Assembly: GCA_036245805.1 (NCBI GenBank)
Contig: BTRK01000006.1
Coordinates: 49,717,257 to 49,781,256 of the forward strand
DNA length: 64,000 nucleotides
DNA from: Pristionchus mayeri
Taxonomy: Eukaryota > Nematoda > Chromadorea > Rhabditida > Neodiplogasteridae
Reading direction: 5' to 3'
The notes beneath the pieces were generated by a model. That model was not told the DNA's origin. It did no database searches and saw nothing but the letters and a program-made list of their open reading frames with translations. Positions within the stretch are counted from its first letter, which is position 1. Each line of letters begins with the position of its first letter. Position numbers and translations under genes: made by a program. This document shows positions 52,590-64,000 of the stretch, piece by piece.

Positions 52590-55500
52590 TCAAATACTTC
52601 TAACACTACTGTCTTTACTTGCAATTACTGAATGAACGAATGAACATACTATTTTCGTGGGTTCCTCAACCGGTTGTTTCTCGAGCTCGAGCCGCACAAA
52701 AGGCGCCTGAATTGTGTCCTGATTTGTTGGTTCTCGAATGGGAGCGACGCTCACCTGCTTGACAGCTTGCGCTACGACACCCGTTGATACCGATACAGCA
52801 GCACCCGCTAGATCACCCTGTAAAAGATGCATTTTGTAAGCTTCGTCCTTATTTATACCTTATCGCTAAGGGCGTCTTGGAAGATGGCTTTGCTTGTAGA
52901 GGGCATTTCTGTAGGATCTTCCAGTACTCTCTGAAACAAATTGCATCATTACCCACGATATTTTCAATTGATCTAGTCTAACTTATGAGCCCTTCTCATA
53001 AACTGTTCTCGTTAGCGGAATGTTTGTTTGATGAGGTTATGTTGCATTTCACCTACCTGCGTGTTAGAGGACGCGTGGTCTGCAATCGTCGATTGTAACG
53101 CATCAAATGCAGCATAATCTCTCTGAAATATCATAGAAGCATCAATATCAATAAAGTACGCTCTTAGTCTGTGAATCTCTGCATATCTCTGCAGCCCTCC
53201 TGTGCGTTTGCTACGATTTGCTTGCGCTTGCGCTTTCCTTACCTTCTTTTTTGATGGAGATTGCGCTTCGTCCTTGCTCGTCGAGGGCATTTCAGAAGGA
53301 GTTGGATGGATTCTCTGGAAACAGTTGAGCTCTACACATTCATTAGATTTGAACATGACTTTTCTGTATGGCTGTGGATCTCTGTTGAATTTTTCACCTT
53401 ATTTTTAGAGGGAGATTGCGGGTCTGATTTGCTCGTAGAGGGCATCTCAGTAGAAGAAGGTTGAAATCTCTGGACAATAGGATAAATTACATTGAAACTT
53501 GACTATGGTGTAAGGCTGTCCATTAGTTTTTTTAAAATTTTGAGCTCATTTGATATTAGTTAAGATACAATGATATTTTTTCGGTGAAAAAAGTCATTGT
53601 ATCTTCAAGCCGAAAGTACATCTAACAGCCGTATTCCTGTGTCAGATTTGCCATAACTCTTCAATTTTTCTTTGAGTTCACCTTATTTTTAGAGGGAGAT
53701 TGCGATTCGGCTTTGCTCGTAGAGGGCATTTCAATAGGATCTGATTGAGCTCTCTGGAAACAATTAATTATTACATCGGATTTTGGATTTGTATTTGTTT
53801 TTCACCTTATTTGTAGATGGAGATTGGGTTTCGGCAGTGCTCGTCGAGGACATTTCAGCAGAAGTTGTTTCATCTCTCTGCTCGATCTAATAAGTATTTC
53901 ATTTAAAAATGGTATGTGCTGATTCTATATGCAAAGATATAAAAAATCAATCAAATCCATGTTTAAGACACTGGCTCAGTAAATATCGAGGAAAGGGCGG
54001 ACTTAGTGTTGGAAAAGTTCTCTGATCCGGACCCAAATTTTTTTGTGGGTGCCCCCCAGGTATGGTGATCACTGTTTGGGGTATCATTTGGCGATGGGTT
54101 GTGAAACATATTTTTGGCGGGTTTTTGAAAATCGAAAAATGGTATTTTTCAAAATTGTGGAAAAATATTTCAGGACCAAAGTTGATGTGCACTAATTTTG
54201 CACTAATTTTCCCACCAAAACAAGAATGGAAGTGTGTGGGTCCCAAAATGGCTTTCTAAGATCAATTTTCGTGATCTACGTGAAAAATACCCCTAGGGTG
54301 TATTTTAAACCACAATTTAGTTTTTCGTTGTACGGACTCTGCAGGGGGTAACTCGATTCTCTCAGAAATAATCTGATAAATCGCATTTGAAAGAAATAAC
54401 ACTAGTGAAAACCATCGTGACAATGAGTAAATGAGTTTTATGATTGAAATTTCAAGTGATACAGTCTAGATATACCAAAATGAAACAGAAAATGTAATAA
54501 AACGTCTGCCTTGCAATTTTCTAAAAAAGTCGGCAAATAACTCGATGTAGCGAGCTTCAAATGCATTTTGGTGAAAAGTGACTGTCAGAGAAAATGATCA
54601 GGTCGATGTGGGGAACATTTTGCGTATAAACATGACGGGATTCGGGAAGAAAAAAGTTCGTCGAATACTTTGCTGACCATTTATCGGTATTTCAGTCTGC
54701 CTGTATTTTTATGTGAAAATGAGTTTTATATGTGGAATTTCAAGCCCTACAAACTGGTCTATTTCATGCCCCCCGAAAACACAAGTGTAAAAACTTTTCG
54801 CATACTATTCTTCAATTTTCGAAAAAATCGGCATATAACTCGATGTAGCGAGCTTTAAATGCATTTTCGTGAAAAGTGCCTGTAACAAAAAAGCTTGACG
54901 TGGGGAACATTTTGCGTATAAAAATGACGGGATTCGGGAAGAAAAAAGTTCGCCAAATCTATTCGCGGCCGATTTTACCTAATTCAGTCTGCATAACTTT
55001 TTTCGAGGTACACATTGGTAGATGCAGAATTTCAGTCTCTACAAGATGGTATAGTTCATTTTTAGCGAAACTTTTTTGTTTGAGCGCAGTATTAAAGTTT
55101 TTAAAAAAATTGGCTGAAAAGTCAGTTTGCAATGAAGGTACCTAAACGTCTTATACGTATTTTTCATACTCTAGGTATACCCCACGATAATCCACATCAA
55201 CTTTGGTCCTGAAATATTTTTCCACAATTTTGAAAAATACCATTTTTCGATTTTCAAAAACCCGCCAAAAATATGTTTCACAACCCATCGCCAAATGATA
55301 CCCCAAACAGTGATCACCATACCTGGGGGCACCCACAAAAAATTTGGGTCCGGATCAGAGAACTTTTCCAACACTAAGTCCGGCCATAACGGGCTGCTCC
55401 TCCGTTCTTACAGAGCCAGTGTCTTAACTCTTACCACATTGCTAGGGATGTATTGAAAATTGCTCGTCGTCTGCATTGAATAAGAAAATGCCAATCCGCT

Positions 55501-58500
55501 CTAAAATTTTTTTCAAATAATATATTGTTATTTTCAAATAAATCTGACCTGAGAGTAGCCCATGGATTGTCTACTAGTCGATGCAACACTCGTTGCATCA
55601 GCGGCAGAAGCGGCTTTATTCTGATAACAAGGCGAAATTAGTAATTTTTTTAAAGATTGTTTACCTCCGCTTTACTGGACGTAGTAGCCCTCTCTGCTGC
55701 CTCTCTCGGAGATGTTCTTCCTACCTAAAAATAGGAAACGTAAGTTCGTAAATCACTTAGTTTTAAAGTTTTAAGGACTGATTCTAACCTCTGATCCTGT
55801 GGAAAGCCTCTTAATCGCCTCCACCATGGCAATTTTAGTGGGAGTCGTAGGAGTCTTCGTAGCAATCTTTGTTGGAGTCTTAGCAGGGGAGTTCGTCCTT
55901 CTCTTAAAAAGATGATTGTACGTAGAAATTCATTGGAATACTATTCTTTAGCGTGTGCTAACCTTTTCTTCACATGCCGGTTTCACCATCGCTTCCTCTT
56001 TCATTACTTTTCTCGGAGATTCTCGTATTTTCTAAAATTAATTACTTTTTCTCCGAGTTCCGTCGGCCCTCACCTCTGATCCAGTGGACACTCCCTTTGC
56101 TTCCTTCATAACTTTCTTGATAGGAGAAGTATTTCTTTCCTAAAAAAAGATTTGTAATATAATTTTTTTTGGCAAAATTTGTATTCTGGACCACTCTAAC
56201 CCCTGATCCTGAGGGCTACCTTACCTTATTCACTATCTTAGTAGGAGACGCTGATGCTCTAGACCGTCGCTTATCCATTGAGTCCTTGATTGTCTTCTTA
56301 GGAGAGTTTCTTATCTGCAAATACCATGTGTATGATCCCACATATTAAAATTGGATTTATAAAATCTGACCTCTGATCCAGAAGACAGTTTCGAATCCTT
56401 CTTCACAATTTTCGTAGGGGAAGCTGATGATCGCGTCTTTCTCTTATCCATTGAGTCCTTGACTGCTTTCGTAGGAGAGGCATTTCTTGTCTGAAAACGT
56501 AAGATAAAAAACTAAATCTTGCTCAAAAATTGTAAATATCTAATGTCTGACCTCAGATCCAGAGGACACTGGCGTAGACTTATTCACTATCTTGGCAGGA
56601 GAAGCTGACCCTCTTGGCCGTCTTTTATTTGCCTCATCCTTGACTGGCTTACTGGGAGACTCAAGCCTTTTCTAGAATAAATACATTTGTTAGATAAACT
56701 AATTTGCTATTATGTGACTGTCTAACCTCGGATCCGGATGACTGTTTTCTCTTGTTGACTATTTTGGTAGGAGAGGCTGATGCTCGAGACAATCTCTTAT
56801 CCATTGAGTTCTTGTCCGCCTTCGTTGGTGACACTTTCTACAAGAAAAGGTGTTCATATTTTGAAAAGATTTGTTCATATTCTGAAGTAGATACAGTTTT
56901 TACTCTCGAATATTCCTGATGAAGCCTCTTTTGATATACACAAAAATACATGTTTACGAACTATTTCGGTACAAACCTCCGCTTCCATGGATAGCCACTT
57001 TTCTGTGACCTCCATGACCATCTTAGTAGGAGACGCAATTCTTGCCTAAAAAATGAGGTTAAAAAGTTAAATTAGCTGGATCTAACCTTCTTCGTCGTTG
57101 CCTCAGTAGCTTCCTCCGCTTTTGAGCTCATTGACTGCAATATATTATATGAGTAAGCCATATATAATCGATCTATACCCACTTTTTTCGCATTTTCTAT
57201 TTCTATCATCATCATAATAATAAAATTTTAACTCACGTTCAGGCCACTTTGAGGCTCGGTGGCAATCGGATGTTCGGTCTTTGTGCTCGGGCGTCCTCGT
57301 TTTCTCTGAGTATATTGATTTTGTAATTAATCGAAATGTTAATCGAAATTTTCCTCACCACTGTTACGATAGGCTTCTGGGGTACATCATTTTTCGGCGT
57401 TCCCTTCTCTGATTCCTTCATTGGTGATGTATGGTTTTTAACCGTTGTCTGTAAATCTCGCTTGTATAATAATTAACTACTGCTTAGATATTGCATACGC
57501 ACTCGAATGCCCAATTATGTTTCATTTCCAATAGTGTATCTTCGCTCGATCAGTCCAGCCGTCTAAGTGTGGAAGGCGTTGAAAGCAGCGCAGACTATCG
57601 GAATTTTAAGTGAAATATTCACCTCTGAAGTTGAAGGTTGAGACCCTGAATCTTCCGGCATTCTCTCTACTGCTGCTGGCGTGTTAGGTGTCTTGGGTGG
57701 TCTTCCTCTCCGCTAAAAAAGATCCTTAATTATTTTCAGAATCAATTCAACAACATCAGGCTGCAAGGATTGGCAATTTTCCAATTACCATTTTAACTTC
57801 TGCTAATCGAAATTGGTTATGCTTACCACTGTTGCGATTGTCGTTTGGAATACTTCATTTATCGGCGTCCCCTTTACTGATTTCTTCATTGATGATGTTT
57901 CATCCATAGTGACCTTTAAAAATCAATTTTCACATATCAAATACGGTTTGAACAATGCACCAAAATGCGAAATTAGGTCTTGTAATGATACCATGATCTC
58001 CTATATTTTCTCATCACTCATTTTAATGAAAATTTAAAGAGAATGTATAATGATGGGCCGACTGCCGGAATTTCTAAGTCAAATACGTGCCTCGGAAGAT
58101 GTTGATGGCTGATGCTCTTCATCATCCAGTATCCCCTCTAATTCTGCTAGTGTCTTGGGTGTTTTAGGCGGTCTCCCTTTCCGCTAAAAAAATTTCCATT
58201 AATTATTATAAGAATTTTTTCTAGGACGTCTTCCAGAAAGCATGTATTTTTAAAATTTAAATTCAAAATACCTTGATAACGGTGTCTTCTTCCACTCGAT
58301 TTAGCGCCTCTTCCTTCAAATCACCATTGAAATCTCGTTTCCGTCCCTGAAAAAAACACATGATCAACTGTGCAACAGTTCAATCCACCTTTTGAGCTAC
58401 GGGTTCTGCTATTGCTGTCGAATCTTCAGGTGTTTCGGTCTGCATTGCCTCCTGCACCTGAAATACGCATTTTCCCACTTTTTTTATTTATGCAATGTGT

Positions 58501-61500
58501 GCTTCTACAAGAAGAACTTAGTTTTCCCGATACATCGATCCATCTTTTTAGGTTTAAAAACTTAATTTCGTTTATTATCCCGATGAATTTGAACGAAACT
58601 ATAAACTACCTTCACAGTCGGAATTGCAGCAGATTTCAGTCTCGCAAAATCACCATAGTGCATCAAAGCGTAATCGATTGACTTCTTCGGTCTACCAGTT
58701 GCACGATTCTGAAAACAAAAGGTTTCGCGACATTCATACCCCACTGGAATAGCAAGTGTTCTAAAAGTTATGCCAATGGCTTTTGATTCAATACCCTATT
58801 TCATTACATTACATTTTACATTTTCATTTTACATTTTACATTACATTTTTACATTTTCAATACCCTATTTTATTTCATTGATTTTTTCGAAAATGTGTAG
58901 AATGAAGGGACGAAAACTCGAATTTCAAATAAGATTTCGAATTACACAACGAGGTGCTATGATGTAAATAAACCTGCTGGTCTAGGTTTGAGACGACCTC
59001 CCTCTCCTGTTCATTGATACTCCAATATCTTCCTAGATCACTATCTTCCTTCTTCGAATGGCCTCGGCTTTTCTTGAATATTGAATTTGAAAAATGTAAT
59101 ACATTACATTGTATTTTTTGTTTTGTTTTATGTGATGCTTATTGATTGTGTTATAACTTGCTAAATTAGCGAACACAGCTTTGCAACCTTTTCCACTGGC
59201 GTGGTGACTTCAACGAGAGGTTGCTTACTGGAAGTAGCGCTAGGAGTTCCCAGAATCTTAGGTCGACCACGTTCTTTCTGAAAATAACATTATTAAAAAT
59301 ATAATTCAACTAAATCTTATTGTAAAAATATTAATAAGTATGAATTTCTAGGATGAAGATACACCAATTGAATGGCAAATTTATATAGTTGCGTCAATAA
59401 ATGACTGGAACCTTTCCAACGGGAGTCGCGACCTTATCTTGCGGAAGATCACTGCAAGACGTACTCGCCTTTCCCTGCTCCTTGTCCTCTTTCTTCTGTC
59501 GGCCAAGGCCTTTCTAAAACAAATGCATTAAAAATCACTACTAGTGCATCCAGGCCATGTTTTGTTGCTTTTCTGCAAAGAATATACACTGATTGAACAT
59601 TCATAAAGCATAAAATTTAAATTAATTGAAACCTTTTCGACAGGCGTCGGGACCTCCTCCATCAGGTGCTTACTAGTAGAAGTACCAGAAATTCCCAGCT
59701 CATCTTTCTTCGGTCGACCGAGGGCTTTCTAAAAGTGCCATTAAAATCATGATTTCTAGTGTGAAGATATATTTATTGAATGTATAATTCACAGTAAAAT
59801 ATTGATAAATTGACAGTAACCTTTAGCACAGGCGGTGCGACCTCCTCATTCAGCATCACACTTGGAGAAGCATTTGCCTCCTCCAGATCTTTGTCATCTT
59901 TCTTCGTTCGGCCACGTCTTTTCTGCAAATACCATCATAAAACGCTGTTAATGCTTCTTACAGCGGACTAGTTTATGTATTTTTATGAAGAATCTCCATC
60001 GAATATACACTTTTGGACAATTCGTGGAGCGATATTAGAAAAAAAAACAAAAACCTTTTCAGCAGAAATGGAGACCTCCTCTTCCGGATCCTTACTGGAT
60101 GAAGCGTGAGGCATTTCCAAATCGTTGCTCTCCTTTTTCGGTCTACCACGGACTTTCTGAACAAAATATAGTTATAAATGCCCACGTTTATGGATTTATT
60201 ATATGATACTTTTTGCACGGCCTTATGAAGAGAAAATACAACATAAAGGGATGTTGTTTTGGTCCGGGTGACGTATACACCCGACGCGCCTTGCATTGCT
60301 TGTAAATTTTCAATAACCTTTTCCACAGTAGTCGTGGAGTTCTCCTCCTTTAGCAGCACACTTGAAGCAGTTGCCTTCCCCAGATCTTTTTCATCTTTCT
60401 TCGGGCGTCCGCAACTTTTCTGAAGAAAACATATTTAAAACTACTAAGATTTATATTTTGATCATTTTCGTGTCAGGAGCAGAATGACTAGTTTGTTGCT
60501 GAATGTGCACTAAACAGCACTGATGCAGTTATCAGAACCTTTTCAACGGGTGTAGCGATATCCTCCTTAGGCTTCTCACTAGAAGTTGCATCAGCCATGT
60601 CTATATCCTTGTCCTCTTTCTTCGGACGACCACGTTTCTGACAACAATGATGAGAATATAAATAATTATTGTAGTCACTAATGTTAGGTAATCAAAAAAT
60701 GTGACTGAAAAATTGAAAAGAGCAACCACGAACAACTATTTTTTCATGGTTTTCAAAACAACGACAAAAATAGGAGAGATCGTTCGAGCTGTTCATAGAG
60801 CATCGCTAACTAACCTTTGGAGCAGGCGTCGAGACTTCATCCTCCGTCAACGGCAAACTGAGCGAAGACGCAGCTTTCTCAAGCTCTTTAGGATCTTTCT
60901 TCGGACGACCATACATTTTCTGAAAATAAATTATTTTAAAGGTGCCTGATAATGCGAAATAATCACAATATGCAAGCACTGAACCTTTTCAGCAGGTGTC
61001 GCGACCTCCTCCTGCGGCTGCTCACTGGTTGAGGCATCAACCATTCCCGCATCCTTGGTATCCTTCTTCGGACGACCACGCTTCTGACAATAATGATTTG
61101 AGCAGCATTCTTCAATGGCACGCATAATGTGGGAACTTTCAACTTTAAAGAGCATCCATGAATTATCACTTTAGATGTTGATAGAGTTACGCAAACCTTT
61201 TGCACAGGCGTCGCGTCCTCCTCCGTCGCCTTCTCCAGATCATCGTCATCTTTCTTGGGAAGATCACGTTTCTGAACATAACATTTCTTCTCAATTCCAC
61301 GGAAATATGAGGAAGCATTGTCTGTTTCTATCTAAATCACCAAAATATTATGAAGCCCCCTCTCAAGTAGGTTTTGCCGAGTAATAAATTCCGCTTTTTT
61401 CAGAAGAAAGTCGGAACTATGAGAAACAGATCGATCATTTGGCTGAGATATGAAAACCTTTTGAGCTGCTGTCTCCGCCTCCTCAATCGGCTGTTTACTT

Positions 61501-63104
61501 GGAGAAGCAGTAGCCTTCCCTACCTCCTTCACTTCTTTCCTCGGGCGACCAAGCTTCTGAAGAATATGAATGCTCGTCAAGGTTACCAAAACTTTCCAGT
61601 ATTTGCAGCAGAATAGATAATTGAACGACAGAAACCTTTTGTGACGGCGTCGGTACCTCCTCCGCTGGCTGCATAATGCCTTCTGCCTTCTCGGCGGCTC
61701 TGTCCTCTTTCTTGGGTCGGCCAAGCTTCTGAACAAGTGTGTAAGCATAATCGATCACGAGAGATTTCTTTTGAAGCAGCTGTTGAATGCATTAAGGGAA
61801 CGTGTGACCAGCATAAATAAGGTTGAACTGCACCTTCTGCGGGGATGTCGCGACCGCCTCCGTCAGATGCTTATTTTTAAAAGCATTCGCGGCTACTGTG
61901 TCCTCTTTCTTCGGACGACCACGACCTTTCTGAACGATATATTTTGAAGGGAAGACCATTCCAACACTTCGAATTATGAATTACTAGTCCGGCTGCCCCC
62001 CGCCTTCGGCGGGGCCCCGTCCTAGCGGAGTACGTTTCGCAACTTGTTGATCTCTCTCTCTCCCTCCCCATTTCGTAATCGTTTCGCAACTGTTTCGCAA
62101 TCCGGACACACGGAATCACACAGCGCTTTATATATAGGTATAGATTTATTATGCGAATGTTGTAGTCGAAAAGAATGTGCAGTTTTCAATAGAATTGTCA
62201 GAACTTTTAACTGTTCAAAGGTTGTGTAACAGTATTGATTAATTGATTGAAACCTTTTGAGCAGGCGTCGCAGCATCTTTCTCTAGCAGCTTGCTCGATG
62301 AATCACTTGCTTTCTCCACATCCTCCGTGTCCTCATTCGCCGGTCGGCCAGAGAATTTCTGAAAAAAAATCTATCATTAGCACATGACTGCAAATACTTG
62401 CAACACTACATTATGTTGTGGCTTTTTTTATTGTGAAAATATTATCGTTGTTCAATTCGTGAATTGGTAAATTTGAAGAAACCTTTTGCGAGGACGTCCC
62501 GAGCTGTTCATCTAGCAACTTGATTAACGAAGCCTTTGCCTTCTCAAATTCGCTTTCCTCTGCTTTCGAAATTCCGCTGTTGCATGGCTGAAAGGACTAT
62601 GTAAACAATCTTCTCGTCTAAATCCAAGAAAAATACTTTGTCCATCGCGACATCTTGCTTAGCCTGCTTGCTCGGAGAAGATGCATACTTGTCCTTATCA
62701 TCTTTCTCCTTAGGACTGATGCCTACCTGAGAAACATGAGCATAACTTGTAGTAGTCAAGTACAATGGCAATATGAGTTTTCGTCGTGTGTACCTCGTTG
62801 TTCTGCTTGCTCGGACAACCATCAGTATTTTCCCGTTCATTGTCCGCCTTCTTCGGTCGTCCACGACGACGTTTCTGAAGATAATAAACACATAAGGCAC
62901 ATCTGAGGATCATGAAACCGAGCTATTAAAAATGTGTCAGGCACCCACAGACTCTGATGCAAACAACACTATACGACATGTCGCCATTTTACAGTTCTAA
63001 TTTAATTATATTCTAACCGCAGGCGGAGGTGCGATCGCTGGCAGAACTGGAGAAGCAGAGTCGGTGCGTGACGCCTCTCCTGTTTCCGCAAGCACTATAG
63101 TCTC
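52590..63104 (-). CDS. giant modular AT-hook / SPxK protein, more than 40 phase-0 exons (5' end outside or unseen)
   Basis: Reading the minus strand from 63104 to TGA at 52590 gives over 40 exons of about 36-230 bases, nearly all between CAG or TAG acceptors and GT donors, all beginning and ending in phase 0. Order: a short Pro/Ala exon; AT-hook exons (62880 to about 57238, typical layout KRGRPKK, acidic/Ser middle, TPxEK end); exons with SPTK or SPxK motifs (57046 to about 55664); Ser/Thr exons; then 24-codon EMPSTSK exons (53879 to 52859); and a final exon 52590-52817 ending KDSSVRSI. AT-hooks with a GRP core and SPKK-type motifs both bind the minor groove of AT-rich DNA, so a chromosomal scaffold or chromatin protein is inferred. 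The middle is charged and disordered. It may be more than one gene. One donor near 58088 is GC. The start was not found; a mariner-like end lies just upstream. Confidence 0.65.
52859..53879 (-). repeat. five 72-base exons encoding a 24-residue repeat
   Basis: Exons at about 53808-53879, 53685-53756, 53403-53474, 53242-53313 and 52859-52930 are each exactly 24 codons, phase 0, with layout R, six variable residues, EMPSTSKxExQSPSKNK (variants EMSSTSTAETQSPSTNK and EMPSTSKAIFQDALSDK). A different exon (RDYAAFDALQSTIADHASS) at 53059-53121 lies between the fourth and fifth copies. Confidence 0.8.
53963..55427. mobile_element. foldback element with TTAA ends in the AT-hook gene
   Basis: TTAAGACACTGGCTC at 53963 and GAGCCAGTGTCTTAA at 55427 are inverted, followed inward by about 200 bp of matching arms (GGACTTAGTGTTGGAAAAGT and complement). 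Interior blocks at about 54530-54660 and 54830-54950 (AACTCGATGTAGCGAGCTT) are direct repeats of each other. TTAA at both outer ends could be a target duplication as in piggyBac-type elements. It lies in an intron of the AT-hook gene. Confidence 0.7.
55664..57046 (-). repeat. tandemly amplified SPxK exons
   Basis: Exons at about 56977-57046, 56727-56838, 56550-56672, 56370-56492, 56200-56315, 56073-56140, 55963-56031, 55790-55905 and 55664-55726. Repeating layout: RNxSPTK, then KDSMDKR, then SASPTKIVNK and an SSGSE end before the donor. SPTK/SPxK resembles the S/TPKK minor-groove motif of histone H1 and is also a potential CDK site. In the copy at 56200-56315 the usual SGSE end is out of frame or replaced by an earlier donor. 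Confidence 0.75.
57238..62880 (-). repeat. tandemly amplified AT-hook exons
   Basis: About 20 exons, each about 25-36 codons, spaced roughly 150-300 bp. Intact GRP cores are seen in about 16: exons near 62880 (RGRPKK), 62362 (SGRPAN), 61932, 61732 (LGRPKK), 61560 (LGRPRK), 61086, 60920 (YGRPKK), 60640, 60421 (CGRPKK), 60158, 59730, 59280 (RGRPKI), 58710 (TGRPKK), 58184 (KGRPPK), 57713 (RGRPPK) and 57306 (RGRPST). Decayed cores are at 61273 (RDLPKK), 59925 (RGRTKK), 59518 (GRQKK) and 59076 (RGHSKK). Most end with TPxEK or TPxQK before the donor. Introns between them diverge more than the exons. Confidence 0.8.
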
Positions 63105-63130
63105 CTGAATTTTACTTCAACTTTTTTTAT

Positions 63131-64000
63131 TAGGTTGATGCAAAAGTTTCTTTCTTTTTTTCTGAAGGGAACATTTTAGCTTCCCCAGTTCTTTCCATTT
63201 GACCAATCAACTAATGACTTTTCACTGTTGATACCGGCATTAGTCTACTCGATAACAGGCACTATGTTGATCCGATTTGATCGGCGAGAATAGGACAGCT
63301 TAATTGGGAAATAATCGAACCAGGTCTATAACATCGACTTTTCAATAGCCCGAAGGTCCGAAGAGGAAAGTGCTGGGGCTAAATTTGACACGTTATTGTG
63401 GAGTACTATGTTTCGGTATGTAGTATGACGCGACAAGAGTATTCTGCAACGAATGTCCTTTTTGAAACATTGGCACAATTATGGAAAAAGACTGTTTCAA
63501 AATTTTAGAATTTCAATTAATGAGCACTGTATTCTTACGCGAAGATGAAGAGGGATAAATTGCGATTTATTCTGAAGTACCTTACTGTCTAAGCATGCAT
63601 GCATAATTAGGAAAGGATTCGCCCAGCGGTTCATGAGCTGAGTTTTTTGAAGCTATGATTTTGAGACGCTGGAACACTTTTTGATGTGCGTTGTTTCCGA
63701 CGCACATTCGAATACGGATTTATTGGGTTCATCTGAAGAATCAACTCTTGTCCTAGCGCTGTTTTAATTAGCAGATTAAGTACATCACGATTATAAGAAA
63801 ATCAGGACCCAAACAAAAACGTTAAAAAATTGCAGTGTTCCTATGTTTCGTTTCAAAAATTTACCAGCATCTTTATGCGATACGTAGATTGAAAGCAAAC
63901 ACACGAAATCAGTCTACTATCACGGCCATAACATATAGTTTTTAGAAAATCGTGAACGCCTACGCACGCCAGCAGAAATTTGAAAAAAAAAGAAAGAAAC
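63131..64000. mobile_element. possible mariner-type element, left end only
   Basis: TA then TTAGGTTGATGCAAAAGTTT, similar to mariner-type terminal repeats, opens the region. GAAAGAAAC at the window end resembles the start of the complementary repeat. No readable transposase was found in between, so the interior is decayed or different. Nothing else is seen in this stretch. Confidence 0.4.

Noticed and set aside
58801..58860. TTACATTTTACATTTT repeats as a gene feature
   Set aside because: A simple AT-rich microsatellite within an intron of the AT-hook gene.
1..64000. Bacterial or symbiont origin
   Set aside because: Dense short introns, eukaryotic receptor families and mariner elements throughout; no operon or Shine-Dalgarno organisation.

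Overview
This window is eukaryotic and almost certainly from a nematode. Genes are split into many short exons with TTTCAG-type acceptors. Several coding exons start directly after a TTTCAG or TTCTAG signal, as at SL trans-splice sites. Protein content is nematode-like: a tandem array of pentameric ligand-gated ion channels, a TMEM144-type transporter and Tc1/mariner elements. I cannot name the genus. Exon borders were read by eye and, in the channel array, checked by comparing four paralogues whose exon lengths agree to the base.

Layout. 1-3.6 kb: a plus-strand chromodomain-like gene. 4.7-4.9 kb: a small secreted, possibly neuropeptide, precursor. 5.2 kb: tRNA-His on the minus strand. 5.8-7.65 kb: a near-perfect palindromic (foldback) element. 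7.9-9.4 kb: a small secreted, probably GPI-anchored protein. 9.7-11 kb: a minus-strand RING/alanine-rich gene with a MITE inserted in a coding exon. 11.8-13.3 kb: a poorly resolved Arg/Ser-rich gene. 13.8-45.9 kb: four tandem channel genes plus a relic, with a TMEM144-like transporter between the first and second. The channel introns are stuffed with foldback elements, hairpin MITEs and mariners. 46.5-51.7 kb: a duplicated pair of small related genes. 52.6-63.1 kb: a very large minus-strand gene made of more than 40 tiny phase-0 exons. Three exon types in it have been tandemly amplified: AT-hook exons, SPxK exons and 24-codon exons. 63.1 kb to the end: a mariner-like terminus and nothing else I can read.

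Themes. The channel genes form one expanded family. All four lack the first cysteine of the Cys-loop and carry a CRMC motif after FPFD. They have diverged in splicing: lost GT or AG signals, GC donors, precise intron losses and one intron that has become coding. The AT-hook gene is the most striking object: an exon-duplication machine giving about 16 intact GRP cores, followed by SPxK minor-groove motifs and then a third repeat. Mobile DNA accounts for a large part of the window. It includes at least seven long foldbacks, a hairpin MITE family with 8-bp target duplications, a second MITE family, a MULE-like element with 9-bp duplications, a DD37D (maT-type) element and three mariner-type relics. 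No CRISPR, prokaryotic or viral gene was recognised.
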